This document shows, in pieces, positions 23,253 through 31,749 of a stretch of DNA of 35,090 bases (position 1 is its first letter; every line of letters starts with the position of its first letter). The translations under genes were made by a program, and so were the position numbers. The stretch is from Promethearchaeota archaeon (GTDB taxonomy: Archaea > Asgardarchaeota > Lokiarchaeia > Sigynarchaeales > SOKP01). Location: NCBI GenBank assembly GCA_016839635.1, contig JAEOTV010000298.1:1-35090 (forward strand). The letters are read 5' to 3'. The notes beneath the pieces were generated by a model, which ran no database searches, was not told where the DNA came from, and saw only the letters and a list, made by a program, of their open reading frames with translations.

Positions 23253-24380
23253 GTGAAAAAGCAGAATAATGTAATAAAAAAAATTGGTTTAATAATAAAT
23301 CCAATTGCTGGGATGGGGGGTACTGTAGGGCTTAAAGGAACAGATGGAGCAATATACAAGGAAGCTATAGAAATGGGTGCCACACCAGTAACTCCTATCC
23401 GCGCAAATGAATTGCTTTCAAATGTAAAGAATAAAGATAATATTATCCTGTTTGTTGCACCTGGCAAGATGGGAGCTGATATCGTAACAAATATTGGTAT
23501 AAAATTCAAAATCATAGGAGAAATTGGTAAAGAAACTACAAAAGAAGATACAAAGAGAATTGCAAAACAAATGGTACAAGAGAATATTGATCTACTGATT
23601 TTTTGTGGAGGTGATGGAACAGCACGCGATATTTTTGATTCAATTGGGTTGGAAAAACCTGTAGTCGCATTACCCGCAGGAGTAAAAATGTTTAGCTCGG
23701 TTTTTGCTATTAACCCTAGAGCCGCAGCAGAAATCGTGGATAGGTTTATCGAAGAGACAATAGAAACTCAAGAAAAGGAAGTTCTTGATATCGATGAGGA
23801 ATTAGTTCGCCAAGATATCTTGCAAGCAAAATTATACGGATATTTGAAAGTACCAAAAATCCTAAATTTAATACAATCAGGAAAAACTGGTTCCGGATTT
23901 GCAAGAACTATTGAAGAAAATAAACAAGAAATTGCTCAGTTCATAATTGAGAATATGCAATATAATATTTTATATCTACTGGGGTCAGGTACTACGATAA
24001 GGACAATTACTGACAACTTAAATCTCCCCAAAACTCTTCTTGGAATAGATGGGCTCTATAATAAAGAATTAATTGGAAAAGATTTAAATGAGAAGACTAT
24101 ACTCCAATTATTAGAGAAATATCCTAATAGAGTGATCATTGTATCACCAATAGGAGGTCAAGGTTTTATTTTTGGGAGAGGTAATAAACAATTTACTCAT
24201 GAAATCCTCCAAAATATTGGGATAAAAAATATAAAAATCATTGCTACTAAACAGAAGATGAAAGATCTAGAGTGTTTAAGAGTTGACACAGGTAATTTAG
24301 AGGTTGATAATCAATTTAAAGGATTCACTAAAGTTATCACTGGATATAAAGAAGAATTAATAGTAGAAATTAAAATTTAA
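23253..24380 (+). CDS. ATP-NAD kinase-like protein (COG3199 type)
   Basis: A 375-residue member of the NAD-kinase/diacylglycerol-kinase fold, in the group annotated as predicted polyphosphate/ATP-dependent NAD kinases. N-terminal GLIINPIAGMGGTVGLKGTD (12-31), the phosphate-donor motif CGGDGTARD at 118-126, and LPAGVKMFSSVFA at 140-152 match the group. The second half (TGSGFARTIEENK absent from true NadK; LLGSGTTIRTI; SPIGGQGFIFGRGN) completes the fold. It may phosphorylate NAD or another small molecule; experimentally the group is poorly studied. Start is GTG at 23253, as the frame has a stop ten bases upstream. Its end is two bases from that of the AOR gene. Confidence 0.85.
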   Translation: MKKQNNVIKKIGLIINPIAGMGGTVGLKGTDGAIYKEAIEMGATPVTPIRANELLSNVKNKDNIILFVAPGKMGADIVTNIGIKFKIIGEIGKETTKEDTKRIAKQMVQENIDLLIFCGGDGTARDIFDSIGLEKPVVALPAGVKMFSSVFAINPRAAAEIVDRFIEETIETQEKEVLDIDEELVRQDILQAKLYGYLKVPKILNLIQSGKTGSGFARTIEENKQEIAQFIIENMQYNILYLLGSGTTIRTITDNLNLPKTLLGIDGLYNKELIGKDLNEKTILQLLEKYPNRVIIVSPIGGQGFIFGRGNKQFTHEILQNIGIKNIKIIATKQKMKDLECLRVDTGNLEVDNQFKGFTKVITGYKEELIVEIKI

Positions 24381-24382
24381 AT

Positions 24383-26263
24383 CTATAAAATTTTAAGTTT
24401 CTTTAATTTTTCTTCAGTAGGTTTACCTGTCTCCCAATCCCATGCTCGATACTTGTAATATGTTCTTAAATTTTCTTCTAATTCTAATTTTACATGAACA
24501 GTTTTTCCCGATTCTAATTCTTGCTTTAAAATTCCCGGGATTCTATCATCATGTCTCGTAATCCCTAGATTACAATTTATGAGTCTTTTTAGATTGTTAA
24601 TTCTTTCTCCAACTTCGAGTATTGATTTTTTATCATAATTGAGCTTAGTTGCAGCATTAATATGCCCTACGATATGGTCTAAACTCAGACTTACAAAGGC
24701 ACAATTCACAGCTGAATCATCTATAGCTCTTATATCTTGCAAAGCAATGACACCTTTTTCTCTTCCTTTAATTTGTGATCTTCCTTTTCCTATTTTTACT
24801 CTTAAACTTGGAAATGAAACTGTCGTTATTTCTACACTATACCAATCGCATTTCTGATGATTTGCACCTACACAGCATGTCATATAACTTAAAGCTTGGC
24901 CTGCAAAAGCCCTAGGGTCATGTAAAGGTATTTCTAAACCCTTAATATGAGCAGCTAATTCCGGGTCTACATTAAGTTCTTTAGCCATTATTCGAACGCC
25001 TTCAGCTAATAGATTTCCTATTCCTTGGCGATTCGAAATTTTCTCAATTAAACTAAGTATTAATTTACCATTACCCCATTTTATCTCTTCGAGTCTGATG
25101 TCTACTAGATGCTCTTTTATTATTGGTAGATTGATTTTATTTTCTACTAAATATATCAAAAAAGCAATGCAAACTCCACCTGAAATAGTGTCAATCCCAA
25201 AAGTATTTGACAAATGATTTGCTAAAATTACATCTCTGGAATCAAAAACTCCACACAGGGGGCCAAAAGCAGCAACGGTTTCGTATTCAGGACCATCAAC
25301 TTTAATTTCTTTACCATTATCTTGAATAATTGTTTGTTTGCCACATCTCATTGTACACCCAGCACACCCATAATCCAAAACAGGATATTTTTCTCTTAAA
25401 GTTTTTCCTGTTAACTTTTCTGCAGGGAATTCGGTCTCTGTAAAATAATATGCAGGAGTATCTCCAAGAGCCATTCCAATATCAAGATAACAGTTAGTTC
25501 CATAAAGTGTATATAACATTGGCGTAGTTGATGCAAGTAGATTTCCTCGTTTTGAATCTTCATCTTCTTTTATTAAATCCTTTCCAATTTTAGTATCAAA
25601 AATTTTTACTTTCTCTGTACCATGAATAGCTATTGCTTTTAATTTCTTAGATCCCATTAAAGCCCCTAAGCCACATCTACCTATAGCTCTTCCTTCATCA
25701 TTAATAATCCCTGCATATTTTACAAGATTTTCTCCACCAATTCCTATTGTCGCAACCCTGATTCGGTCATTATTTAATTCATTTTTAATAAGAGATTGAG
25801 TTTCATAAGTATCTTTTCCCCATAATTTACCAGCATTAATGAAATCTACTGATTTGTCATGAATATATAAATATATCGGATCTTTAGATTTTCCGATGAT
25901 AACAATAGCATCAAATCCACTATTCCTTAATGATATGCAAAAAAAACCTCCCGATGTTCCTTCTCCCCAGATTCCTGTAAGTGGAGATATACCAGTAACA
26001 GAATATCTTCCTGATGATGGTCTTATCGTTCCAGTGACTGGCCCTGTGGCAAAAATTAAAGGATTTTTTTCATAAAATTGATCCTGTTTTAGAATCTCAT
26101 AATCCTCTTCAGATAATAAATCATATGTTAATTTAGCACTTAACCCTGTACCGCCAAGATAATTCTTCGCATCCACAATATTTAAGTCTTTAATTTCTAC
26201 AGTTTGATTATTTAAATTTATAAATGCAATCTTTCCATTATATCCAAAAAACTCTTCGCTCAT
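24383..26263 (-). CDS. aor: Aldehyde:ferredoxin oxidoreductase (tungsten-pterin)
   Basis: Oxidises aldehydes to carboxylic acids with ferredoxin as acceptor, or the reverse, using a tungsto-bispterin and one [4Fe-4S] cluster. In 626 residues: N-terminal pterin-binding domain with YSVTGISPLTGIWGEGTSGG (87-106) and GRAIGRCGLGALMGSKKLKA (191-210); cluster ligands Cys300, Cys303 and Cys307 (GCAGCTMRCG) and probably Cys521 (DDSAVNCAF). Length is near the family's usual 600-620. It is second in an operon after the iron alcohol dehydrogenase (22-base gap), so it probably handles the aldehydes that the dehydrogenase makes or takes, balancing ferredoxin and NAD(P)H during amino-acid fermentation. Other family members (formaldehyde or glyceraldehyde-3-phosphate types) cannot be excluded. 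Confidence 0.92.
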   Translation of the reverse strand: MSEEFFGYNGKIAFINLNNQTVEIKDLNIVDAKNYLGGTGLSAKLTYDLLSEEDYEILKQDQFYEKNPLIFATGPVTGTIRPSSGRYSVTGISPLTGIWGEGTSGGFFCISLRNSGFDAIVIIGKSKDPIYLYIHDKSVDFINAGKLWGKDTYETQSLIKNELNNDRIRVATIGIGGENLVKYAGIINDEGRAIGRCGLGALMGSKKLKAIAIHGTEKVKIFDTKIGKDLIKEDEDSKRGNLLASTTPMLYTLYGTNCYLDIGMALGDTPAYYFTETEFPAEKLTGKTLREKYPVLDYGCAGCTMRCGKQTIIQDNGKEIKVDGPEYETVAAFGPLCGVFDSRDVILANHLSNTFGIDTISGGVCIAFLIYLVENKINLPIIKEHLVDIRLEEIKWGNGKLILSLIEKISNRQGIGNLLAEGVRIMAKELNVDPELAAHIKGLEIPLHDPRAFAGQALSYMTCCVGANHQKCDWYSVEITTVSFPSLRVKIGKGRSQIKGREKGVIALQDIRAIDDSAVNCAFVSLSLDHIVGHINAATKLNYDKKSILEVGERINNLKRLINCNLGITRHDDRIPGILKQELESGKTVHVKLELEENLRTYYKYRAWDWETGKPTEEKLKKLKIL

Positions 26264-26285
26264 TTCATTATCTCACTTCTTTAAA

Positions 26286-27572
26286 TTAAAAATCTATCAT
26301 TTTACCGTCCCAAGCATACTCAAAGATCCTTCTATAAAGATCTTGATCGATAGGGCGATAAGTAGTTAAAGTAACCGCATCGTTATTGGCATAATCAACT
26401 AGCTTATCCAATTTTGCAAAATATTCCTCTTTTAGGATCTTTGGATCTTGAATATCTTTAACGCATGTAGGTCCATTAACTGATTTTATAAAATTTTTAA
26501 GTACACTAATAAACTCCCTTAATAGACTATCTCGATTTTTATTTTGAATGTCTATATTAAAAATTTGACATAGTTCCATCCATTTATCTGTAACTTTTGC
26601 TTTAAAAGCAATCCCATATGGTAAGAACATACTAACAGAAACTCCATGATGAACATTAAATATTTTTCCAAAGCTATGACCTAATGCATGATTTATCCCA
26701 GGAGCTTGGTTTCCATAAGATCCAAAAGCAGCTAAAGTAGATGCTATTTGCATATGGCTCCGAGCTTCAATATCTCTACCCCCATATTTATAGGATCTTG
26801 GTAGATATCTTAATATTTCATGAATTGTTGTTTTATTTACAGCATCAAAATAAGGATTACCCCAATTTGTGGTAAATGATCCCATCGCATGCGCTAACGC
26901 GTCTAAACCAGTTGCCATTGTTAAAAATGGTGGTAGGTCTTTTACAAATTCTGTATCTAATATGGTGATATCTGCCAATAGTTCCTCATGGACAACTTCT
27001 ATCTTTTTTGGAGGATCTCTTGATGTATCAGTTATTAAAGCAGCGGTAGCAACTTCAGATCCCGTTCCTGCAGTAGTTGGGATTGCTATTAGAAATTTTA
27101 CTTTTTTCCGTAATCCAAGAGGAGCTCCAATACTAGGTAAAATCATAAAAAGATTTTGATCAGGCTTTTCATATTTTACTAAAACCATCTTAGCTGTATC
27201 CATAACACTTCCTCCACCAATGGCAATTATTATTGTGGGGTTATATTCTACACAAACTTTTGCTCCTTCTTCTATAGTTGATATTGGTACCTCTGGTAAA
27301 ACACCAGACCAAATTTTGTAATCCATTTTGATTAATTCTAGAAATTCTCCAACAATTTTAACAAACTTTTTAGTAAATGAATCAGTAATAATTAATGCCC
27401 TTCTATCCTCTTTTTCAATAATAGCTTCTAAATATCTTGCAACTTTAAGCAAAGCTGATTTACCAGTATATATTCTTGATAAGAAAAAATTAGTTTCCAA
27501 GCCTCTTACGGCTCTAGCACCTAATATTGGCATCAGATCTTTAATTATTTGAGATTCATACCAAGTTGGCAT
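26286..27572 (-). CDS. Iron-containing alcohol dehydrogenase
   Basis: A group III (iron) alcohol dehydrogenase of 428 residues. NAD(P)-binding IGGGSVMDTAKMV at 118-130 and TTAGTGSEVATAALIT at 166-181; metal ligands are probably Asp224 and His228 (GLDALAHAM), His299 (ALGHSFG) and His309 (HHGVSVSMFLPYG). All four are present, so it should be active. It is about 40 residues longer than the usual 385, mostly at the N-terminus. First gene of an operon with the AOR: together they can interconvert alcohol, aldehyde and acid. The exact alcohol is unknown. Confidence 0.92.
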   Translation of the reverse strand: MPTWYESQIIKDLMPILGARAVRGLETNFFLSRIYTGKSALLKVARYLEAIIEKEDRRALIITDSFTKKFVKIVGEFLELIKMDYKIWSGVLPEVPISTIEEGAKVCVEYNPTIIIAIGGGSVMDTAKMVLVKYEKPDQNLFMILPSIGAPLGLRKKVKFLIAIPTTAGTGSEVATAALITDTSRDPPKKIEVVHEELLADITILDTEFVKDLPPFLTMATGLDALAHAMGSFTTNWGNPYFDAVNKTTIHEILRYLPRSYKYGGRDIEARSHMQIASTLAAFGSYGNQAPGINHALGHSFGKIFNVHHGVSVSMFLPYGIAFKAKVTDKWMELCQIFNIDIQNKNRDSLLREFISVLKNFIKSVNGPTCVKDIQDPKILKEEYFAKLDKLVDYANNDAVTLTTYRPIDQDLYRRIFEYAWDGKMIDF

Positions 27573-27749
27573 CTTAAAATATCCCCTTTTTTATCTAAAC
27601 AAAATTTATTTTTCAGATTAATAGATATTAAAGACCGATTTAATAAAAAAACATTTTTAATTCATTATTTAATACTATCTTAATTAGGTAAATATGAATA
27701 TGAATATCTAACTTCAAAATTAAATTTACAATTCCTTGGTTTGAAATCT

Positions 27750-28733
27750 ATGAACATTAGATTAAATATGAATGAAATGTACAAGGTTCCTCCAAAAAAA
27801 GTATTAGAACCTATAAAAGAATCAATTAATAATATAAATAGATATACTCCTCAAAAAGAGGTAGATCTTTTAATTGAAGAATTATCCAACTATGCAGATG
27901 TACCTCAAGAATCTATTTTCTTGAGTTCTGGTTCAGATTTAATATTAAAAGAGTTTATTTTCCTATTTTCAAATAATAGACAAATTGTAATTGCTGAGCC
28001 TACTTTTATAGTTATCAATAATTCCGCTCAAAATGCTGATAGTAATTTAATAAGAATCAGATTATATGAACCAGATTTCAATTTAAATTTAAATGCTTTG
28101 ACAGATCAATTGAATAATCCCTCATTATTAGTATTTGATAACCCAAATAATCCAACGGGAAACTTGATCCTGACTCAAAATGATATCGAAACCATTTTAG
28201 AACATGAAAATGTAGTCTTATTAATTGATGAGGCTTACTTTGAATTCTCAAAAGTTAGTTATGTAAAATTAATTAGAAATTATTCTAATCTAGCTGTAGT
28301 AAGAACACTAAGTAAATCATTTGGATTAGCAGGATCAGGAATAGGATATTTGATTGGAGGGGAATTTATTAAAAAAAAATTTCAAGGATTAGAGATTATG
28401 TTACCCTATCCTAGTGTGATTGCCGGCATTAAAGCTTTAGAAAATCAGAATTATATGACAGAATATGTTACTGAAGTAGAATTTGAAAAAAAAAGGATTA
28501 CAAGAAAAGTTTCTGAGTTAGAGATAGTTTCCTATCCAAGTTATACCAATTTTCTCTTAATGAAATCAAAATTACATCATGTTTCAGAAAAATTGGCAGA
28601 GCAAGGAGTCTTAGTGCATGATGCAACAAATCAATTAGGATCAGAATATTTTAGAGTTACAATTGGGTCTTTTAAAGAAAATAATTATTTTTTAGAAGCC
28701 CTTGAAAAAATCATAAAAGATTATGAAAATTGA
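27750..28733 (+). CDS. HisC-like class I/II aminotransferase
   Basis: A PLP aminotransferase of fold type I, closest in look to histidinol-phosphate aminotransferase and cobalamin-type CobD. Motifs: LSSGSDLILKEF (59-70 in the present numbering from ATG), DNPNNPTG, LLIDEAYFEF and TLSKSFGLAGSGIGY, whose Lys (189 from the ATG) forms the Schiff base. At 327 residues it is slightly short of HisC (about 350). No other histidine or cobalamin synthesis gene is near, so the amino-acid substrate is open; aromatic amino acids or threonine-phosphate are possible. A TTG at 27741 would add three residues; I chose the ATG. The next gene follows after 70 bases. Confidence 0.85.
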   Translation: MNIRLNMNEMYKVPPKKVLEPIKESINNINRYTPQKEVDLLIEELSNYADVPQESIFLSSGSDLILKEFIFLFSNNRQIVIAEPTFIVINNSAQNADSNLIRIRLYEPDFNLNLNALTDQLNNPSLLVFDNPNNPTGNLILTQNDIETILEHENVVLLIDEAYFEFSKVSYVKLIRNYSNLAVVRTLSKSFGLAGSGIGYLIGGEFIKKKFQGLEIMLPYPSVIAGIKALENQNYMTEYVTEVEFEKKRITRKVSELEIVSYPSYTNFLLMKSKLHHVSEKLAEQGVLVHDATNQLGSEYFRVTIGSFKENNYFLEALEKIIKDYEN

Positions 28734-28803
28734 TTAAATATTTAATAAAAATAATTACATAATCTCTATTAAAATAACAATTATGTGAATTTAAGGTGAT
28801 TAT

Positions 28804-29646
28804 ATGGTTGATAAAATTACAACTATTTCTGTAATTGGAGCAGGGTATATGGGACAGCAAATTATTGAAAAATCTGCTCTTTATGGATATAATATAAATA
28901 TATTTGAGGTAAATCCTGAAGGATTAGATGATTTTATTAATAACATAAAAAAGAAAATTATTGAGAAAAAAATCAAAATAGAGATAAAAATCTATTCTAA
29001 TCTTTCTGAAGCAGTGAAAAAAACAGATCTAATCATTGAGGCAATTCCAGAGAAGCTTGAATTAAAAAGAGAAATTTTTGCACAGATTGATAAAGCCGCA
29101 CCACCAAATGCCATACTAGCTACCAATAGTTCTTCTATTCCAGTTTCAAAACTGGAAGACGTAGTTGAACGCAAAGATAAATTATTAAACATTCACTTTT
29201 ACAATCTTTTTACTATGCCAGTAGCGGATATCATGCGTGGAACTTTAACAAGTAATGAAACATTCCAGAAAGGAAAGAATTGGATAAAGAATATTGATAT
29301 TGTTCCACTTGAAGTTAAAAAGGAGTGTTATGGTTTTGTTCTTAATAGAATATGGAGAGCAATTAAAAAAGATTGTCTAAAGATATGGGCAGGAGGTCAT
29401 GCTGATATTGAAACCGTGGATAAAGCTTGGCAAATTTTTTGTCAATATTTTATCACAAATGAATACGGTCCTTTTCAATTTATGGATAGAATAGGTCTAG
29501 ATGTAATTTATGATATCGAAACTTCGTATTTCAAGAACAGTGGTCTTCCGGATGATAAACCACCAGATATACTTAAAGAAAAGGTTAATAAAGGAGAATT
29601 AGGCATAAAAACTGGAAAAGGGTTTTATAATTATAAGATCAAATAA
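28804..29646 (+). CDS. 3-hydroxyacyl-CoA dehydrogenase-like protein
   Basis: A 280-residue NAD-dependent dehydrogenase with the Rossmann start VIGAGYMGQQI (10-20), IIEAIPEKLELKREIF (77-92), NSSSIPVSKL (108-117) and the C-terminal helical domain ending in GIKTGKGFYNY. The length equals 3-hydroxybutyryl-CoA dehydrogenase (Hbd, about 282), and the closing GxKTGxGFYxY is as in Hbd. The catalytic region, normally HFFNPxPxMKLVE, here reads HFYNLFTMPVADIM: His131 and Asn134 are kept but the Pro and the following Lys/Glu pattern are changed. It may therefore act on another 3-hydroxy acid or acyl-CoA. A link to acetoacetyl-CoA from lysine fermentation is possible. Confidence 0.8.
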   Translation: MVDKITTISVIGAGYMGQQIIEKSALYGYNINIFEVNPEGLDDFINNIKKKIIEKKIKIEIKIYSNLSEAVKKTDLIIEAIPEKLELKREIFAQIDKAAPPNAILATNSSSIPVSKLEDVVERKDKLLNIHFYNLFTMPVADIMRGTLTSNETFQKGKNWIKNIDIVPLEVKKECYGFVLNRIWRAIKKDCLKIWAGGHADIETVDKAWQIFCQYFITNEYGPFQFMDRIGLDVIYDIETSYFKNSGLPDDKPPDILKEKVNKGELGIKTGKGFYNYKIK

Positions 29647-29655
29647 TTTTTTTTT
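29647..29655 (+). terminator. Oligo-T terminator candidate after the hydroxyacyl-CoA dehydrogenase gene
   Basis: Nine T immediately after the stop codon, followed by GATTTTTAATTT. No hairpin precedes it. This matches the T-run terminators common in archaea and separates this gene from the HypB-like gene. Confidence 0.45.
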
Positions 29656-29711
29656 GATTTTTAATTTACATAAATAATTCTTAAAGCTTTTATTATTAAA
29701 TCATAATAGAA

Positions 29712-30428
29712 ATGTCGGGAAAAAAAAAGCAAGAAATTCAAAGGATTAAAGAACTTGAAAGCATCAATTTAGCAAGAGAGGAAATTAGAGAGCTCGTAAT
29801 AGAAACGAAAAAAGAAGTTGAAAAAGATAACGATTTATTGGCAGACCAAATAAATATTCAGCTTAATAATTACGGAATAAAATCTATCGATATTGTTGGC
29901 GCAATAGGAGCAGGAAAAACAGCGATTATAGAAAAAATAGCTGAAAGATTATCAAAAAAATATCAAATCCTAGTTATCTGTGGTGATATTACTACTAGGG
30001 TTGATGCGGATAGAATTGAAAAACATAATGTTGACACAGTACAGATAAATACCGGGCGAGAATGCGCTTTAAATGCATATCATATTCATCAAGTTCTAAA
30101 AAATCAAGACTTAGGTAAATATAATTTAATTTTTATAGAAAATGTAGGTAATTTAATTTGCCCATCTGATTTTAAGCTCGGAACAGATAAAAGAATGACT
30201 ATTGTTTCGATTACTGAAGGAGAATGGGTTATTGAAAAACATCCAATGCTTTTTAAAATGTCTGATATTGCTGTCATTAATAAAATTGATCTCTTAGAAA
30301 GATTGGGAACTGATATTGATAAAATGATAAAAGATGCAAAGAATTTCAATCCGGATATAAAAGTTATAACTACTAGCGCTAAAGATGGAAAAAATATTGA
30401 TAAATTAATTGAAGCATTAGAGTTATAG
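29712..30428 (+). CDS. HypB-like nickel-maturation GTPase
   Basis: A 238-residue SIMIBI GTPase of the HypB type (nickel insertion into hydrogenases). P-loop GAIGAGKT at 63-70; GDITTRVDADRI at 91-102; NTGRECALNAYHI at 113-125; IENVGNLICPSDF at 142-154; ITEGEW at 167-172; NKID at 190-193. In HypB the metal site is Cys-His in the NTGxxCHLDA motif plus the Cys of the ENVGNLxCP motif. Here Cys118 and Cys150 are kept but the His is Ala119. No HypA or hydrogenase gene is in the window. An N-terminal helix of about 50 charged residues precedes the GTPase domain, and there is no His-rich nickel store. A beta-helix protein follows closely and may be its partner. Confidence 0.88.
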   Translation: MSGKKKQEIQRIKELESINLAREEIRELVIETKKEVEKDNDLLADQINIQLNNYGIKSIDIVGAIGAGKTAIIEKIAERLSKKYQILVICGDITTRVDADRIEKHNVDTVQINTGRECALNAYHIHQVLKNQDLGKYNLIFIENVGNLICPSDFKLGTDKRMTIVSITEGEWVIEKHPMLFKMSDIAVINKIDLLERLGTDIDKMIKDAKNFNPDIKVITTSAKDGKNIDKLIEALEL

Positions 30429-30448
30429 AAATTGTAGACGTGAGAAAA

Positions 30449-30883
30449 ATGAAAAAAGAATTAAAAGAAATTGAAAAAATTATAAGTAGTTTGGAGTTAA
30501 ATTCTCAAAGTCAAATCCGGGTTTTATTAGATAATTTTCTAAAAAATAACCTTAAAAAGAGTAAAATTGATAGATACATCGGTGATTATCCTACGTTCAT
30601 AGAACCTGTCTATCTTGAAGATAATGTAAAAATTGGGGATGATGTTCTTTTAGGACCAAATGTATACATTGGGAAAAATGTCGAAATAAACAATTATGTA
30701 GAAATTATAAACTCAATTGTTTTTGATAATGCTATTATTGGTGAAAACATAAAATTGGATAATTGTATTATTGGAAAAAATAGTTCACTGAGCTGTAAAA
30801 ATACTCCTATTAATAATTGTGTTGTAGTTGGAAATGTAAAAACAAAAGAAGAGCTTTACAAGATTATGTATAAATTCAAGTAA
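30449..30883 (+). CDS. Left-handed beta-helix (hexapeptide-repeat) protein
   Basis: A protein of 144 residues: a charged helix of about 40 residues, then hexapeptide-type repeats (PTFIEPVYLEDNVKIGDDVLL begins the run; then GPNVYIGKNVEI, SIVFDNAIIGENI, CIIGKNSSL, CVVVGNV). This is the left-handed beta-helix fold of the C-terminal part of sugar-phosphate nucleotidyltransferases, but without the nucleotidyltransferase domain. It follows the HypB-like gene after only 20 bases and is probably cotranscribed. The ATG at 30449 has GTGAG just upstream; a GTG at 30440 would add three residues. Such short beta-helix proteins usually form trimers. Function unknown; gamma-carbonic-anhydrase histidines are not seen. 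Confidence 0.75.
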   Translation: MKKELKEIEKIISSLELNSQSQIRVLLDNFLKNNLKKSKIDRYIGDYPTFIEPVYLEDNVKIGDDVLLGPNVYIGKNVEINNYVEIINSIVFDNAIIGENIKLDNCIIGKNSSLSCKNTPINNCVVVGNVKTKEELYKIMYKFK

Positions 30884-30924
30884 TTTAATTTATTCATGAT
30901 TATACATCTATAATTTAAATAAAT

Positions 30925-31749
30925 TTGGCTACAATTTTGAATGATGACAAATATTTTAAGATAAATTTAAGAAGATGGAATGAACTTGTAGATATTAATA
31001 AAAAATCTAAATCATATGATTTGGATGGTTTTAAATCTGGAAAGTCATCTTTACTTCCTATAGAACTCAAAGAATTAGGAGATGTAGAAGGAAAATCAAT
31101 ATTACATTTACAATGTCATTTTGGGATGGATACACTATCTTGGGTTCGATTAGGTGCTAATGTAACAGGAGTAGACTTTTCAGATAAAGCGATTAATTTT
31201 GCGAAGAATTTAAGTGGTGAACTTAATATCCCTGCGAGATTTATCCATGCAAATTTGTATGATATACCAAACATATTAAATGAAAAATTTGATATTGTAT
31301 TTACTTCATATGGTACTATTTGTTGGTTACCAGATTTAGTTAAATGGGCTCAAATTATTAGTAACTGCTTAAAATCTGATGGAGTTTTCTATATAATCGA
31401 CGGTCATCCTTTTGGTTTTATAATTGATGAGAATCAGGAGCCTTTTAAAGTAGGATTTAATTATTTTTCTGAGGGAAACCCAGTTTATTTCGATGAGGGA
31501 GGTGCATATGCTGATCCTACAGCAGATCTCAAAAACCAAGCTTCTTTTCAATGGGATCATCCTATGGGTGAAGTTATTAATGCTTTGTTGGATGCAAATT
31601 TAGAAATAGAATTTCTTCATGAGTTTCCATATACATTCTTTAATATTCACCCTGATATGAAAGAGAGAGAAGATGGCTATTGGGAATTCGAAAATTTAAA
31701 ATTCTCAGTCCCCATGATGTTTTCAATTAGAGCACATAAGAAAGTTTAG
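30925..31749 (+). CDS. Class I SAM-dependent methyltransferase (TTG start)
   Basis: A 274-residue methyltransferase: ILHLQCHFGMDTLSWVRLGA for motif I, VTGVDFSDKAINFAKNLS for the second strand, and FDIVFTSYGTICWLPDL. This type, with N-terminal RWNELVDIN and C-terminal FSVPMMFSIRAHK, is widespread, with unknown substrate. The frame has no early ATG; TTG at 30925 or 30937 must serve, and the stop 30916-30918 rules out a longer start. A TATA-like TTTAAATAAAT lies directly before 30925, which would make a leaderless transcript from about 30937 plausible. Its stop shares two bases with the stop of the convergent methyltransferase. Confidence 0.83.
   Translation: MATILNDDKYFKINLRRWNELVDINKKSKSYDLDGFKSGKSSLLPIELKELGDVEGKSILHLQCHFGMDTLSWVRLGANVTGVDFSDKAINFAKNLSGELNIPARFIHANLYDIPNILNEKFDIVFTSYGTICWLPDLVKWAQIISNCLKSDGVFYIIDGHPFGFIIDENQEPFKVGFNYFSEGNPVYFDEGGAYADPTADLKNQASFQWDHPMGEVINALLDANLEIEFLHEFPYTFFNIHPDMKEREDGYWEFENLKFSVPMMFSIRAHKKV

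Noticed and set aside
27750..28733. HisC (histidine synthesis)
   Set aside because: The fold and motifs fit, but the protein is short and there are no his genes around it; substrate left open.
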